Assembly (NCBI GenBank): GCA_902826775.1
Contig: CADEHE010000012.1
Coordinates: 91,682-155,681, forward strand
Reading direction: 5' to 3'
Source of the DNA: an uncultured Pseudomonadota bacterium
GTDB lineage: Bacteria; Pseudomonadota; Gammaproteobacteria; Burkholderiales; JALYOK01
Length of the DNA stretch: 64,000 nt
Below are positions 1-7,682 of the stretch, one piece after another. The position numbers and the translations under genes were made by a program. The notes under the pieces are model-generated. The model was given only the letters and a program-made list of their open reading frames with translations. It ran no database searches and was not told the origin of the DNA. How positions within the stretch are numbered: position 1 is the stretch's first letter; each line of letters starts with the position of its first letter.

Positions 1-1075
1 CTTTCTCCGCGATGTCCAGCAAGCGGGGGAGCTGCGCAAGATCGGCGCCTGCGACGCTCAAGCGCGCGGGAATCGCGATCTCGCGTTTCAGTTGTGACAA
101 CCAGGCGATAAACGCATCGGCGCTGCTTGCGTCGTCAGCCGTTTCGACGCCGGCGCATTGCGCCAGCACGCGAAACTTGTTCATTGCAGCGGGACAGTTG
201 AACCGCATGACATGGTCGATCATGATGCCGTTGGCCAAACCGTGATGCATATCTAGGACGGTGCCCAGCGCATGCGCGCAGGAATGCGTGGCGCCGAGAT
301 CTTTTTGAAACGCCACTGCGCCCATCATCGAAGCCATCATCATGTCCGCGCGTGCTTGGATGTTCTTCGGTTCGCGCACCGCGATCGGTAGCGCGCGCGC
401 CGCGATGCGCACGCCTTCCAGAGCGATGCCGTCGCACATGGGGTGATAGGCCGGCGACAAATACGATTCAATGTTGTGCGTGAGCGCATCCATGCCCGTG
501 GCGGCAGTTATGGCGGCAGGCAAGTCCAGCGTGAGTTCGGGATCGGCGAACACCGCTTTGGCCAAAATCTTGGGCGAAAAGATAATGCGCTTGATGTGGC
601 TCGCGTCCTCAGAGACGACGCTGGAGCGGCCCACTTCGCTTCCGGTGCCCGAAGTGGTGGGCAATGCGATGAAGTAGGGCAGCTCCTTTGTGATCGCGCG
701 CACTTGCGGATGATCCCACGCGTATTCGAGCACATCGCCGGAGTGCGTGGCCATGAGGCCGACGACCTTGGCGACGTCGAGCGCAGCACCGCCGCCCAAG
801 CCAATTACCGCATCCGCGCCATGGGCTTGGTACGCTGCGGCGCCGGCCATGACTTGGCTGGCGCTTGGGTTGCCGTACACGCCGGCAAACGTCGCGGCGT
901 TTAGGCCAGTTAGCGAGGACTTGAATTCATCGAGCAGGGGCAGCGCGGCGATGCCTTTGTCGGTGACGATCAGCGGACGCTTGATGCCCTGCGCTTTGAG
1001 ATGCTCGGCGACTAGTTTGCGCGCGCCGGGGCCGAAGTGGATGGTGGTGGGGAAGCTGAATTTTTCGATGCTCAT
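1..1075 (-). CDS. Iron-containing alcohol dehydrogenase (3' end cut by window)
   Basis: An open frame runs from an ATG at 1075 off the left edge, giving about 358 residues of the usual ~385. The translation starts MSIEKFSFPTTIHFGPG, a typical iron-ADH opening. It has the nucleotide-binding GLGGGAALDVAK stretch near residues 93-104, TTSGTGSEVG near 140-150, and the metal-ligand regions DALTHNIES and HSCAHALG...HHGLANG. Such enzymes oxidise short alcohols or reduce aldehydes with NAD(P) in the cytoplasm. It lies 3' of and in the same direction as the glutamine-synthetase-like gene, separated by a strong palindrome, so co-transcription with attenuation is possible. With the amine permease next door it may oxidise an alcohol group of a gamma-glutamylated amino alcohol (inference). 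The family assignment is firm; the substrate is unknown. Confidence 0.9.
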   Translation of the reverse strand, partial: MSIEKFSFPTTIHFGPGARKLVAEHLKAQGIKRPLIVTDKGIAALPLLDEFKSSLTGLNAATFAGVYGNPSASQVMAGAAAYQAHGADAVIGLGGGAALDVAKVVGLMATHSGDVLEYAWDHPQVRAITKELPYFIALPTTSGTGSEVGRSSVVSEDASHIKRIIFSPKILAKAVFADPELTLDLPAAITAATGMDALTHNIESYLSPAYHPMCDGIALEGVRIAARALPIAVREPKNIQARADMMMASMMGAVAFQKDLGATHSCAHALGTVLDMHHGLANGIMIDHVMRFNCPAAMNKFRVLAQCAGVETADDASSADAFIAWLSQLKREIAIPARLSVAGADLAQLPRLLDIAEK

Positions 1076-1097
1076 GCTGATTCATGTCTAAGGTTTC

Positions 1098-1153
1098 GTA
1101 GGAGCGAGCTTGCTCGCGATCGAGCGGCAGATCGCGAGCAAGCTCGCTCCTAC
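1098..1153. repeat. REP-like palindrome, 24-bp perfect stem
   Basis: The arms 1098-1121 and 1130-1153 are exact reverse complements with an 8-nt loop, and each arm contains an inner GCGAGC/GCTCGC symmetry. The arm reads GTAGGAGCGAGCTTGCTCGC..., like the abundant REP elements of pseudomonads. The right arm supplies the TAG stop codon of the glutamine-synthetase-like gene. It could act as an mRNA 3' stabiliser or attenuator before the alcohol dehydrogenase gene. No U-tract follows. Confidence 0.85.
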
Positions 1154-2514
1154 ACAATTTCGAAGTAGCGCCTGAATTCCCAGTCGGTCACCGCGTCCTG
1201 AAACTGCCGCCACTCCCATTCGCGCGTGGCGGTGAAATGATCGACGAATGTGTCGCCGAAAAACTCGCGCGCCAATCTTGATTGTTTGAACTTCTCCGTC
1301 GCGCGCTCCAAGGTGCGCGGCAGCCGCGGCGTCTTTGAATCTTTCGCTTCGCCGACTTGCGGTGCGGCGGTCAGCTTTAAGCCCTTCTCGACACCGTGCA
1401 AACCCGCCGCGAGCAGCGCGGCTAGCGCCAGATAGGGGTTGATGTCCGAACCGGGGCAGCGCGTTTCCAGCCGCGTGGATTTCGCCGAGCCCGGGATAAC
1501 ACGAAACGACGCGGTGCGATTGTCCACGCCCCAGCTCGCGCGCACCGGCGCCCACATACCGTCGACCAAGCGCTTATAGCTGTTGATGGTCGGCGCGTAC
1601 ATCGGCATCAGTTCCGGCAGCACTGCGAGCTGGCCGGCGAGGTAGCTGTTGAAGAGCGCGCTCATCTTGTGCGGATCCTTGGCGTCGAAGAATAAGTTCT
1701 TTTTGCCGTCCGACAAGCTCTGATGCACATGCCCGCTGCAACCGGGATATTGCTGCGACCACTTCGCCATGAAGCTCGGCATGATGCCGAAGCGCGCGCC
1801 GATTTCCTTCGCGCTCTGCTTGAACAAAATCGCACGATCTGCCGATTCCAATGCATCTCCATATAGTATGGCGGCTTCAAACACGCCAGGACCGGTTTCC
1901 GTATGTATACCCTCGATAGGTATGCGAAACTGCGCGAGTTCTTCCATTAACGCCTTAAAGAATGGTTGGCTCTGCGCCATGCGGATCATGGAGTAGCCGA
2001 ACATCCCGGGAGAGATCGGCTGCGGGTTGGTGTAGCGCTTTTCGGCGAAGCTTTGCGGCGTCTCGCGGAAGTTGAACCACTCAAACTCGACCCCGCACAT
2101 GGGAATCAAACCAATTTTCTCCGCTTTGCGCAGCACGCGCTTTAGCACTTGGCGCGGGCAGACTTCTAGCGGCGCGCCTTTGGCGTCGACGAAGTTGCCG
2201 AGAAAGAACGGCACGTTGTCGTCCCACGGAATGTTGCGCGCGGTGGCGAGATCGAGTTCCACCATCGCGTCCGGGTAGCCGGTGTGCCAGCCGGTCCAAC
2301 TTGTGTTGTCGTAGGTGAGATCGTTGATGTCCCAGCCGAACACCACGTTGCAGAAGCCGAAGCCACCGTCGACGGCGGAAAAAAACTTGTCTTTGTGGAT
2401 GTACTTGCCACGCAGCACGCCGTCGATATCCGACACCGCGACCTTTACGCGCGTGGCGGGATGTTGGCGTACCGAGTCGAGCACCGCGCTGCGCGAGTCT
2501 GAAGCCTTTTTCAT
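1150..2514 (-). CDS. Glutamine-synthetase-family gamma-glutamyl amine ligase
   Basis: This 454-residue protein has the GS fold: an N-terminal beta-grasp region (VKVAVSDIDGVLRGKYIHKDKF), the E-x-E metal motif CGVEFEWF near residue 141, GIHTETGPGVFE, the ATP/metal loop CSGHVHQSL near 265 and SWGVDNRTASFRVIPG near 325. GS-family enzymes join glutamate to ammonia or, in the PuuA/GlnA3/GlnA4 branches, to amines. The length, the DIDGVLRGK start and the divergent amine permease fit the amine branch better than housekeeping GlnA, which also carries an adenylylation loop not seen here. The ATG at 2514 has GGAG about 11 nt upstream. The stop codon sits inside the REP palindrome. Substrate (ethanolamine, putrescine or similar) is inferred. 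Confidence 0.85.
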   Translation of the reverse strand: MKKASDSRSAVLDSVRQHPATRVKVAVSDIDGVLRGKYIHKDKFFSAVDGGFGFCNVVFGWDINDLTYDNTSWTGWHTGYPDAMVELDLATARNIPWDDNVPFFLGNFVDAKGAPLEVCPRQVLKRVLRKAEKIGLIPMCGVEFEWFNFRETPQSFAEKRYTNPQPISPGMFGYSMIRMAQSQPFFKALMEELAQFRIPIEGIHTETGPGVFEAAILYGDALESADRAILFKQSAKEIGARFGIMPSFMAKWSQQYPGCSGHVHQSLSDGKKNLFFDAKDPHKMSALFNSYLAGQLAVLPELMPMYAPTINSYKRLVDGMWAPVRASWGVDNRTASFRVIPGSAKSTRLETRCPGSDINPYLALAALLAAGLHGVEKGLKLTAAPQVGEAKDSKTPRLPRTLERATEKFKQSRLAREFFGDTFVDHFTATREWEWRQFQDAVTDWEFRRYFEIV

Positions 2515-2711
2515 CTGACTGTGCTCCGGCTATGAGGGATGGGAAAACCGCCGCCGTGGCACAGTATAACGGCTCATCGCGGCAGACATGACATGAGGCA
2601 GCCATGGTTACGGCCGCCGGTGTCTGTGCCATACTCGCCAAGCCAAAATAATCACAATGAGGCTAATCAGCAGCTCGTCAGTATCCAGCACTCAACTTTG
2701 GAGGGCACGGC

Positions 2712-4262
2712 ATGAGCGATAAGAAGCAGGTTGGCAGCGTCACCTATACCCGCACCGACAGCAGTTACTTCGCGCAGCGAGGCCTTAAGCGCTATGCGCG
2801 CGTGTGGTCGCTATGGGCGCTGGGCGTCGGCGCGGTGATCTCAGGGCATTTCTCCGGTTGGAACTTTGGCATCGGCGTCGGCGGATTCGGCGGCATGTTC
2901 CTGGCGGCCATCATCATCATGATCATGTATTGGGGGCTGATATTTTCGCTCGCCGAAATGTCGCCGGCGATGCCGCACACGGGCGGCGCCTATTCCTTCG
3001 CGCGCAGCGCCATGGGACCGTGGGGCGGCTTCATCACTGGGCTCGCGGAAAACATCGAGTACGTGCTGACCCCGGCCGTCATCGTGTTCTTCATCGGCTC
3101 TTATCTGACGGCAATTTTCGGCACGCCGCCGGCGTTTCAGCCGGTGTGGTGGATCGTTGCCTACGCTATTTTTTTCGCGCTGAATTTCGTCGGAGTGGAA
3201 CTCTCGTTTCGCGTCTCGGTTATCGTGACCTTGCTGGCGCTGGCGGTGCTGATCATTTATTGGGTTAGCGCAGCGCCGCAGTTTGATTACAGCCGCTGGG
3301 CGCTCAACATCGGTGTCGGCGCGGACGGCAAGGCCGTCGAGTTGGCGGAAGGCAAAGGCCAGTTCTTGCCCTACGGTTGGTATGGCGTGCTGGCGGCGAT
3401 GCCCTTCGCCGTATGGCTGTTCCTGGCGATCGAGCAACTGCCGCTCGCGGCGGAGGAATCGCACGATCCGAAGCGCGACATGCCAAAGGGTTTGATCTTC
3501 GGCATGGCCACGCTCGTATTCTCCGCGTTCATGACCATGTTTCTAAATAGCGGCGTGGGCAAGAACGAAGAGGGATTGATGCACGGCGCATTTAGCCTCG
3601 GCAGCTCGGCCGAACCGCTGCTGGATGGCTTTCGCGTGGTCTTCGGCACGGGCATCGCAAAAACGCTGGCGTTGTTGGCTGTCATCGGGCTGATCGCGAG
3701 CTTTCACACCATCATTTTTGCCTACGGCCGGCAAATTTATTCACTTTCACGCGCCGGCTATTTCCCGCGTGGCTTGTCAGTAACGCATGGGGCGCGCAAG
3801 ACGCCCCACGTCGCGCTGATTACCGGCACCCTGATGGGATTTGCCGTGCTGATCATCGTCTGGTTTGTCGCCGGCGCGGAAAAGGGCGGCGCATTTATCG
3901 GCGGCACGCTGCTCAACATGGCGGTGTTCGGTGCGATGATCTCTTATGCAATGCAGGGTGTGTCTTTCATCCTGCTGCGCACCAAGATGCCGGATATCGC
4001 GCGGCCGTATCGCAGCCCGTTAGGCACATTCGGCGCTGGCGTGACCATCGTCATCGCGCTGGTGACCTTGTACTTCCAACTGCAAGATCCGGTCTATCGC
4101 AACGGTGTGATCGGCGCGGCGATCTGGTACGTGGTCGGCATCATCTACTTTGCCGTCGCCGGCCGGCACAAGTTGGTCCTCTCGCCCGAGGAGGAGTTTG
4201 CGTTGACGCAGGGCCAACACGGCAATCCCGAAGTTGAAGGTTACGGCAAGAGCAATATTTAA
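2712..4262 (+). CDS. APC-family amine permease, ethanolamine-permease type
   Basis: This 516-residue inner-membrane protein has about twelve hydrophobic segments. The start KRYARVWSLWALGVGAVISG and the following SGWNFGIGVGGFGG are typical of APC transporters of the ethanolamine permease (Eat) group. EMSPAMPHTGGAYSFARSAMGPWGG is the conserved first intracellular loop and TM3 entry, with IEQLPLAAEESHDPKRDMPKG in the central loop. The start is fixed by GGAGG about 8 nt before the ATG. It is divergent from the GS-like ligase across 197 bp, so the two likely share control. It would import a small amine or amino alcohol for the ligase and dehydrogenase. The family is clear; ethanolamine as substrate is an inference. 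Confidence 0.88.
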   Translation: MSDKKQVGSVTYTRTDSSYFAQRGLKRYARVWSLWALGVGAVISGHFSGWNFGIGVGGFGGMFLAAIIIMIMYWGLIFSLAEMSPAMPHTGGAYSFARSAMGPWGGFITGLAENIEYVLTPAVIVFFIGSYLTAIFGTPPAFQPVWWIVAYAIFFALNFVGVELSFRVSVIVTLLALAVLIIYWVSAAPQFDYSRWALNIGVGADGKAVELAEGKGQFLPYGWYGVLAAMPFAVWLFLAIEQLPLAAEESHDPKRDMPKGLIFGMATLVFSAFMTMFLNSGVGKNEEGLMHGAFSLGSSAEPLLDGFRVVFGTGIAKTLALLAVIGLIASFHTIIFAYGRQIYSLSRAGYFPRGLSVTHGARKTPHVALITGTLMGFAVLIIVWFVAGAEKGGAFIGGTLLNMAVFGAMISYAMQGVSFILLRTKMPDIARPYRSPLGTFGAGVTIVIALVTLYFQLQDPVYRNGVIGAAIWYVVGIIYFAVAGRHKLVLSPEEEFALTQGQHGNPEVEGYGKSNI

Positions 4263-4296
4263 ACGAAGACGGTTGTAGCGATCGCGAGATGTGCGC

Positions 4297-4319
4297 CAGG
4301 CGAGCTCAAGGCTCGCCTG
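4297..4319. terminator. Hairpin between convergent permease and ridA
   Basis: A perfect 9-bp stem CAGGCGAGC/GCTCGCCTG with a 5-nt loop lies between the permease stop and the ridA stop. The genes converge, so it may terminate both ways. There is no clear T-run. Confidence 0.5.
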
Positions 4320-4323
4320 AGCG

Positions 4324-4671
4324 TTACACTGCGGCGGTGACTTGAATCTCGACCTTGTAGTCGGGGCCAGCCAGCTTGGCTTCCACAGTCGCGCGCGCTG
4401 GGCATTGTCCCGCAGGCACCCAGCTTTCCCACACGGCGTTCAGTTGGGAAAAGTCCGCCATGCTGGGCAGATAGATCGTGCAGGAAAGAATTTTGCTCTT
4501 ATCGCTGCCGGCCTCCGCCAGCAATTTATCGATTTGCGCCAGCACTTGTTTGACTTGTCCGGTAACATCTTGCTTTGGATTTTCCGCTACTTGTCCGGCA
4601 AGATAGACGGTGCCGTTGTGCAGCACCATTTCCGACAAACGCTTGCCGATATGAAACCTTTGGATCGCCAT
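4324..4671 (-). CDS. ridA: RidA/YjgF-family enamine/imine deaminase
   Basis: This 115-residue cytoplasmic protein has the RidA pattern: RLSEMVLHNGTVYLAGQVAE near residues 12-31, DVTGQVKQVLAQIDKLLAEAG, and the C-terminal PARATVEAKLAGPDYKVEIQVTA with the substrate-carboxylate Arg and the ligand Glu. RidA hydrolyses reactive imine/enamine intermediates made by PLP or flavin amino-acid enzymes. The ATG follows GGAGA with 4-5 nt spacing. It is divergent from the D-amino-acid dehydrogenase gene, with 62 bp between the starts. Since such dehydrogenases release imino acids, a paired role in amino-acid catabolism is plausible. Confidence 0.88.
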   Translation of the reverse strand: MAIQRFHIGKRLSEMVLHNGTVYLAGQVAENPKQDVTGQVKQVLAQIDKLLAEAGSDKSKILSCTIYLPSMADFSQLNAVWESWVPAGQCPARATVEAKLAGPDYKVEIQVTAAV

Positions 4672-4733
4672 AACATCTCCTTCGTGTTGATAAAGGCTGC
4701 CAGTGTAGCGCTAACTCGCGCGGTGCGAGGACG

Positions 4734-5996
4734 ATGAACGTTGTCGTACTCGGCGCCGGCGTCGTCGGCGTTACATCGGCGTGGTACTTGCGTCAAGCCG
4801 GGCACGAGGTCACCGTGCTCGACCGGCAGGCGGGCGCCGGTCTGGAAACCAGCTTCGCCAATGGCGGGCAGATTTCCGTCAGCCACGCCGAACCCTGGGC
4901 GAATCCGTCGGCGCCGCTGCAAGTATTCAAGTGGATGTTCAAGGAAGATGCGCCGCTGCTGTTTCGCCCGCGGCTGGACTTGCAACAAATTCGTTGGGGG
5001 TTTAATTTCTTCCGCGAATGCACCGTTGCGCGCACCCGCGCGAACACCGAACAACTGGTGCATCTCGGCTTGTACAGCCGCGAATGTTTGCGCGAACTGC
5101 GCGCGGCAACACACCTGCAGTACGATCACCTTGAGAAGGGCATCCTGCACTATTTCACCGATGCCGCGGAGTTCGAGCGTGCGCTGAGCGCGGCACAAGC
5201 GATGCGCGAGCATGGCTTGGAGTTGGAGCTTAAGAGCGCGGACGAGTGCGTGCAGATTGAACCGGCGCTCAAGCACATCCGCTCGCGTCTCGCCGGCGGC
5301 ACTTACACGGCGCGAGATGAATCCGGCGATGCCTACAAGTTCACCAGCAATCTGGCGCAGATTGCGGCCAATGCGGGGGTGCGTTTTCAATTTGGCGCGA
5401 CCGTGCGCGGATTGGTCACCGGTAGCGGGGCAGTGGCGGGTGTCGTGCTGGCCGGGGCGGACGGCAAGGAGCAAACGTTGCGGGCGGACGCCTACTTGAT
5501 GTGCTTGGGCAGCTACAGCCCGTTGCTGCTCGACGCCATCGGCATTCGCATCGCCGTGTATCCGCTCAAGGGCTACTCGATCACCATTCCTATCGGCGCG
5601 CAGCATGAGGCGCCGTTTGTCAGCCTGACGGATCACGACCACAAGATGGCGATGTCGCGCTTAGGCGATCGCTTTCGCGTGGCCGGCACCGCCGAGTTGA
5701 ACGGCTATGACACCAGCATTAACCGCGTGCGCTGCGCGGCGCTGGTGCGGCGCGCGTTCGAAGTGTTTCCCAACGCCGGCGAGCGCAGCCAGATCGAGTT
5801 TTGGGCCGGCTTGCGGCCCGGCACTCCGGGCAACGTGCCCTATCTAGGCCGTACCCGCTACGACAACCTCTACCTCAACACCGGTCACGGCACGCTCGGC
5901 TGGACCAATGCTTGCGGTTCAGGCCAGGCCATCGCGGAGATTATGAGCGGGCGGCGGCCGCAGTTCGGCTTTCGCTTTTGCGGCGACGCGCAATGA
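4734..5996 (+). CDS. dadA: D-amino-acid dehydrogenase (FAD), DadA type
   Basis: This 420-residue protein has an N-terminal FAD Rossmann motif VLGAGVVGVTSAWYL (residues 4-18) followed by the DadA signature LETSFANGGQISVSHAEPWANPSAP. The C-terminal half has EFWAGLRPGTPGNVPYLGR and the FAD-closing LNTGHGTLGWTNACGSG. DadA oxidises D-amino acids such as D-alanine to 2-keto acids, passing electrons to the respiratory chain at the inner membrane. The length matches the family. The ATG at 4734 has GAGG about 5 nt upstream. No alanine racemase (dadX) lies beside it. The divergent neighbour is ridA. Confidence 0.9.
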   Translation: MNVVVLGAGVVGVTSAWYLRQAGHEVTVLDRQAGAGLETSFANGGQISVSHAEPWANPSAPLQVFKWMFKEDAPLLFRPRLDLQQIRWGFNFFRECTVARTRANTEQLVHLGLYSRECLRELRAATHLQYDHLEKGILHYFTDAAEFERALSAAQAMREHGLELELKSADECVQIEPALKHIRSRLAGGTYTARDESGDAYKFTSNLAQIAANAGVRFQFGATVRGLVTGSGAVAGVVLAGADGKEQTLRADAYLMCLGSYSPLLLDAIGIRIAVYPLKGYSITIPIGAQHEAPFVSLTDHDHKMAMSRLGDRFRVAGTAELNGYDTSINRVRCAALVRRAFEVFPNAGERSQIEFWAGLRPGTPGNVPYLGRTRYDNLYLNTGHGTLGWTNACGSGQAIAEIMSGRRPQFGFRFCGDAQ

Positions 5997-6054
5997 TCTG
6001 GTGCGCCGCCAAGCGGCGCGGGTAGGGTGGTAAAATCAGGCAAGCAGAAATCTC

Positions 6055-6756
6055 ATGAAACAGCTCGTTCTCGACGTCGCGCCGGCGTTCCTTCCCTCGT
6101 TGGACAATTTTGTCGCTGGGCCGAATAGCGAAGTGCTCGCGGCCTTGCGCGGCGTGCTGAGCGGCGCCCGGCGCGAGCGCTTGCTGTATCTGTTTGGCCC
6201 GGTCGGCAGCGGCAAGTCGCATCTGCTCAAGGCGGCTGTGGCGGTAACGCCTGGCGCGCAGCTGTTTGAAGGCAAGACTGCGAATGCCTTGCCGCGCGAA
6301 GCCGGGGCGCTCAAACTGATTGCAATCGACGATGTCGATGCCTTGGCCGCCGCGGCGCAAGAGGACCTGTTTCACTTATTTAACGCTGTGCGGGTCAGCG
6401 ACGCTCTATTGCTGGTCAGCGCGGTCACGGCCCCCGGGCAATTGCGCTTGCGTTTGGATGCGGCTACGCGCTTAGCTTCGATGCTTGCCTACGCTTTGCA
6501 ACCGCTGAGCGATGCCGAGAAGGCGCAGGCGCTGCGCCAGCATGCCGCGCAAAAGGGATTTACGCTTGGCGAGGAAGTCATTGACTTCTTGCTGAAACAT
6601 TGGCGCCGCGACCTGCCTTCGCTAATGGCCGCGCTGGAGCAACTCGACGCTTACTCGCTGGCCACGCATCGCCCAATTAGCGTGCCGTTGTTGAAGCAGG
6701 CGATCGGCGTTGGCATGAAAGGCGAAGGCGCAACTTCGATAGATACTGGCGGGTAG
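6055..6756 (+). CDS. hda: Hda, DnaA regulatory inactivator homologue
   Basis: This 233-residue AAA+ protein resembles domain III of DnaA without the DNA-binding domain. The N-terminus MKQLVLDV resembles the sliding-clamp binding box of Hda. FVAGPNSEV is the DnaA-like N-terminal segment, GPVGSGKSHL (around residue 52) is Walker A and LIAIDDVDAL is Walker B. A sensor-2-like LPSLMAALEQLDAYSL is near the end. Hda with the beta clamp stimulates ATP hydrolysis by DnaA to prevent re-initiation of replication. It starts the block hda-HAD-pcnB-folK-dNK-panB-panC, an order typical of betaproteobacteria. The following 103 bp is AT-rich and may carry a separate promoter. Confidence 0.93.
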   Translation: MKQLVLDVAPAFLPSLDNFVAGPNSEVLAALRGVLSGARRERLLYLFGPVGSGKSHLLKAAVAVTPGAQLFEGKTANALPREAGALKLIAIDDVDALAAAAQEDLFHLFNAVRVSDALLLVSAVTAPGQLRLRLDAATRLASMLAYALQPLSDAEKAQALRQHAAQKGFTLGEEVIDFLLKHWRRDLPSLMAALEQLDAYSLATHRPISVPLLKQAIGVGMKGEGATSIDTGG

Positions 6757-6859
6757 ATATTCTATATTGCTGCGCCAATCAATAATGATGAGATTATCGT
6801 GCCTTGGGTATATATGTGCCAGCCGCCAACGTGAATCTTTACCGCTTGACGCTGCATAG

Positions 6860-7585
6860 ATGCAGGAGCGCGACTTGGAACTCGCTTTATTCGACTTAGA
6901 TAACACGCTGTTGAGCGGCGACAGCGATCATGGCTGGTCGCAGTTTCTCATCGAAGAAGGCGTGCTCGACCGGGTGCTCTATGAGCAGCGCAATGATGAG
7001 TTTTTTGCGCAGTACAAGGCCGGCACACTGGATATTTACGAGTATGTCGCCTTCCACATGACGGCGCTGGGCCGCTACTCGCGCGAGCAGTTGGATGCCT
7101 GGCACCGGCGTTTCATGAGCAAGAAGATCAAGCCGATGATCACGCGGAAGTCGCGCGCGCTGGTGGCGCAACACCAGGTGCGTGGAACGCTTGCCGCGGT
7201 GGTCACCGCAACCAATAGCTTTGTCACCGGCCCGATCGCCGCGGAGTTGGCGGTGCCGCATTTGCTCGCTACGGAAGCCGAGGAAATCGACGGACGCTTT
7301 ACCGGCCGCGTCAAGGGCACGCCTTGCTTTCGCGAGGGCAAGATCAAGCGCGTCGAGCAGTTCTTGTCGGAACGCGGTATGTCCTTCGAGAGTTTTTCCA
7401 AGAGCTATTTTTACAGCGATTCGCTGAACGATCTGCCGTTGCTGTCGCGCGTCAGTCATCCGGTGGCCGTGGATCCCGATCCGACGCTGCGAGCCCACGC
7501 GCAGCAGCACAATTGGCCGATCATCAGCCTGCGCGACAATGATGGCGCCCGTCCGCGCGCCGCAGACGGCGGTTTTGGGCGCTGA
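6860..7585 (+). CDS. HAD-IB family phosphatase (SerB-like)
   Basis: This 241-residue protein has all HAD motifs: DLDNTLL near residue 13 (nucleophile Asp), VVTATNSF for motif II, K in the GKIKRVEQFL region, and YSDSLNDLPLL for motif IV. The cap helices between residues 20 and 100 are of the subfamily IB type found in phosphoserine and histidinol-phosphate phosphatases. The substrate cannot be told; homologues at this position next to hda and pcnB are usually annotated only as HAD hydrolases. The ATG at 6860 is preceded by a weak ribosome site. The C-terminal tail (GARPRAADGGFGR) is low-complexity. Confidence 0.88.
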   Translation: MQERDLELALFDLDNTLLSGDSDHGWSQFLIEEGVLDRVLYEQRNDEFFAQYKAGTLDIYEYVAFHMTALGRYSREQLDAWHRRFMSKKIKPMITRKSRALVAQHQVRGTLAAVVTATNSFVTGPIAAELAVPHLLATEAEEIDGRFTGRVKGTPCFREGKIKRVEQFLSERGMSFESFSKSYFYSDSLNDLPLLSRVSHPVAVDPDPTLRAHAQQHNWPIISLRDNDGARPRAADGGFGR

Positions 7586-7682
7586 GCTGCTGTGCTATCC
7601 TGCCGCGCTTAGGCATGCCAATGGTCGCGCAGAGTAGATTCGGGGGCGGCAGCGCCTTCACGCACGTGCGCTTTATGTCGCG

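Noticed and set aside
2580..2660. Possible sigma54 promoter between the GS-like gene and the permease (TGGCACAGACACCGGC on the minus strand)
   Set aside because: The GG-GC spacing is 11 rather than 10 and no NtrC-like dyads are nearby.
4587..5642. 351-codon minus-strand frame opposite dadA
   Set aside because: It is antisense to the clear dadA gene, with no recognisable motif.
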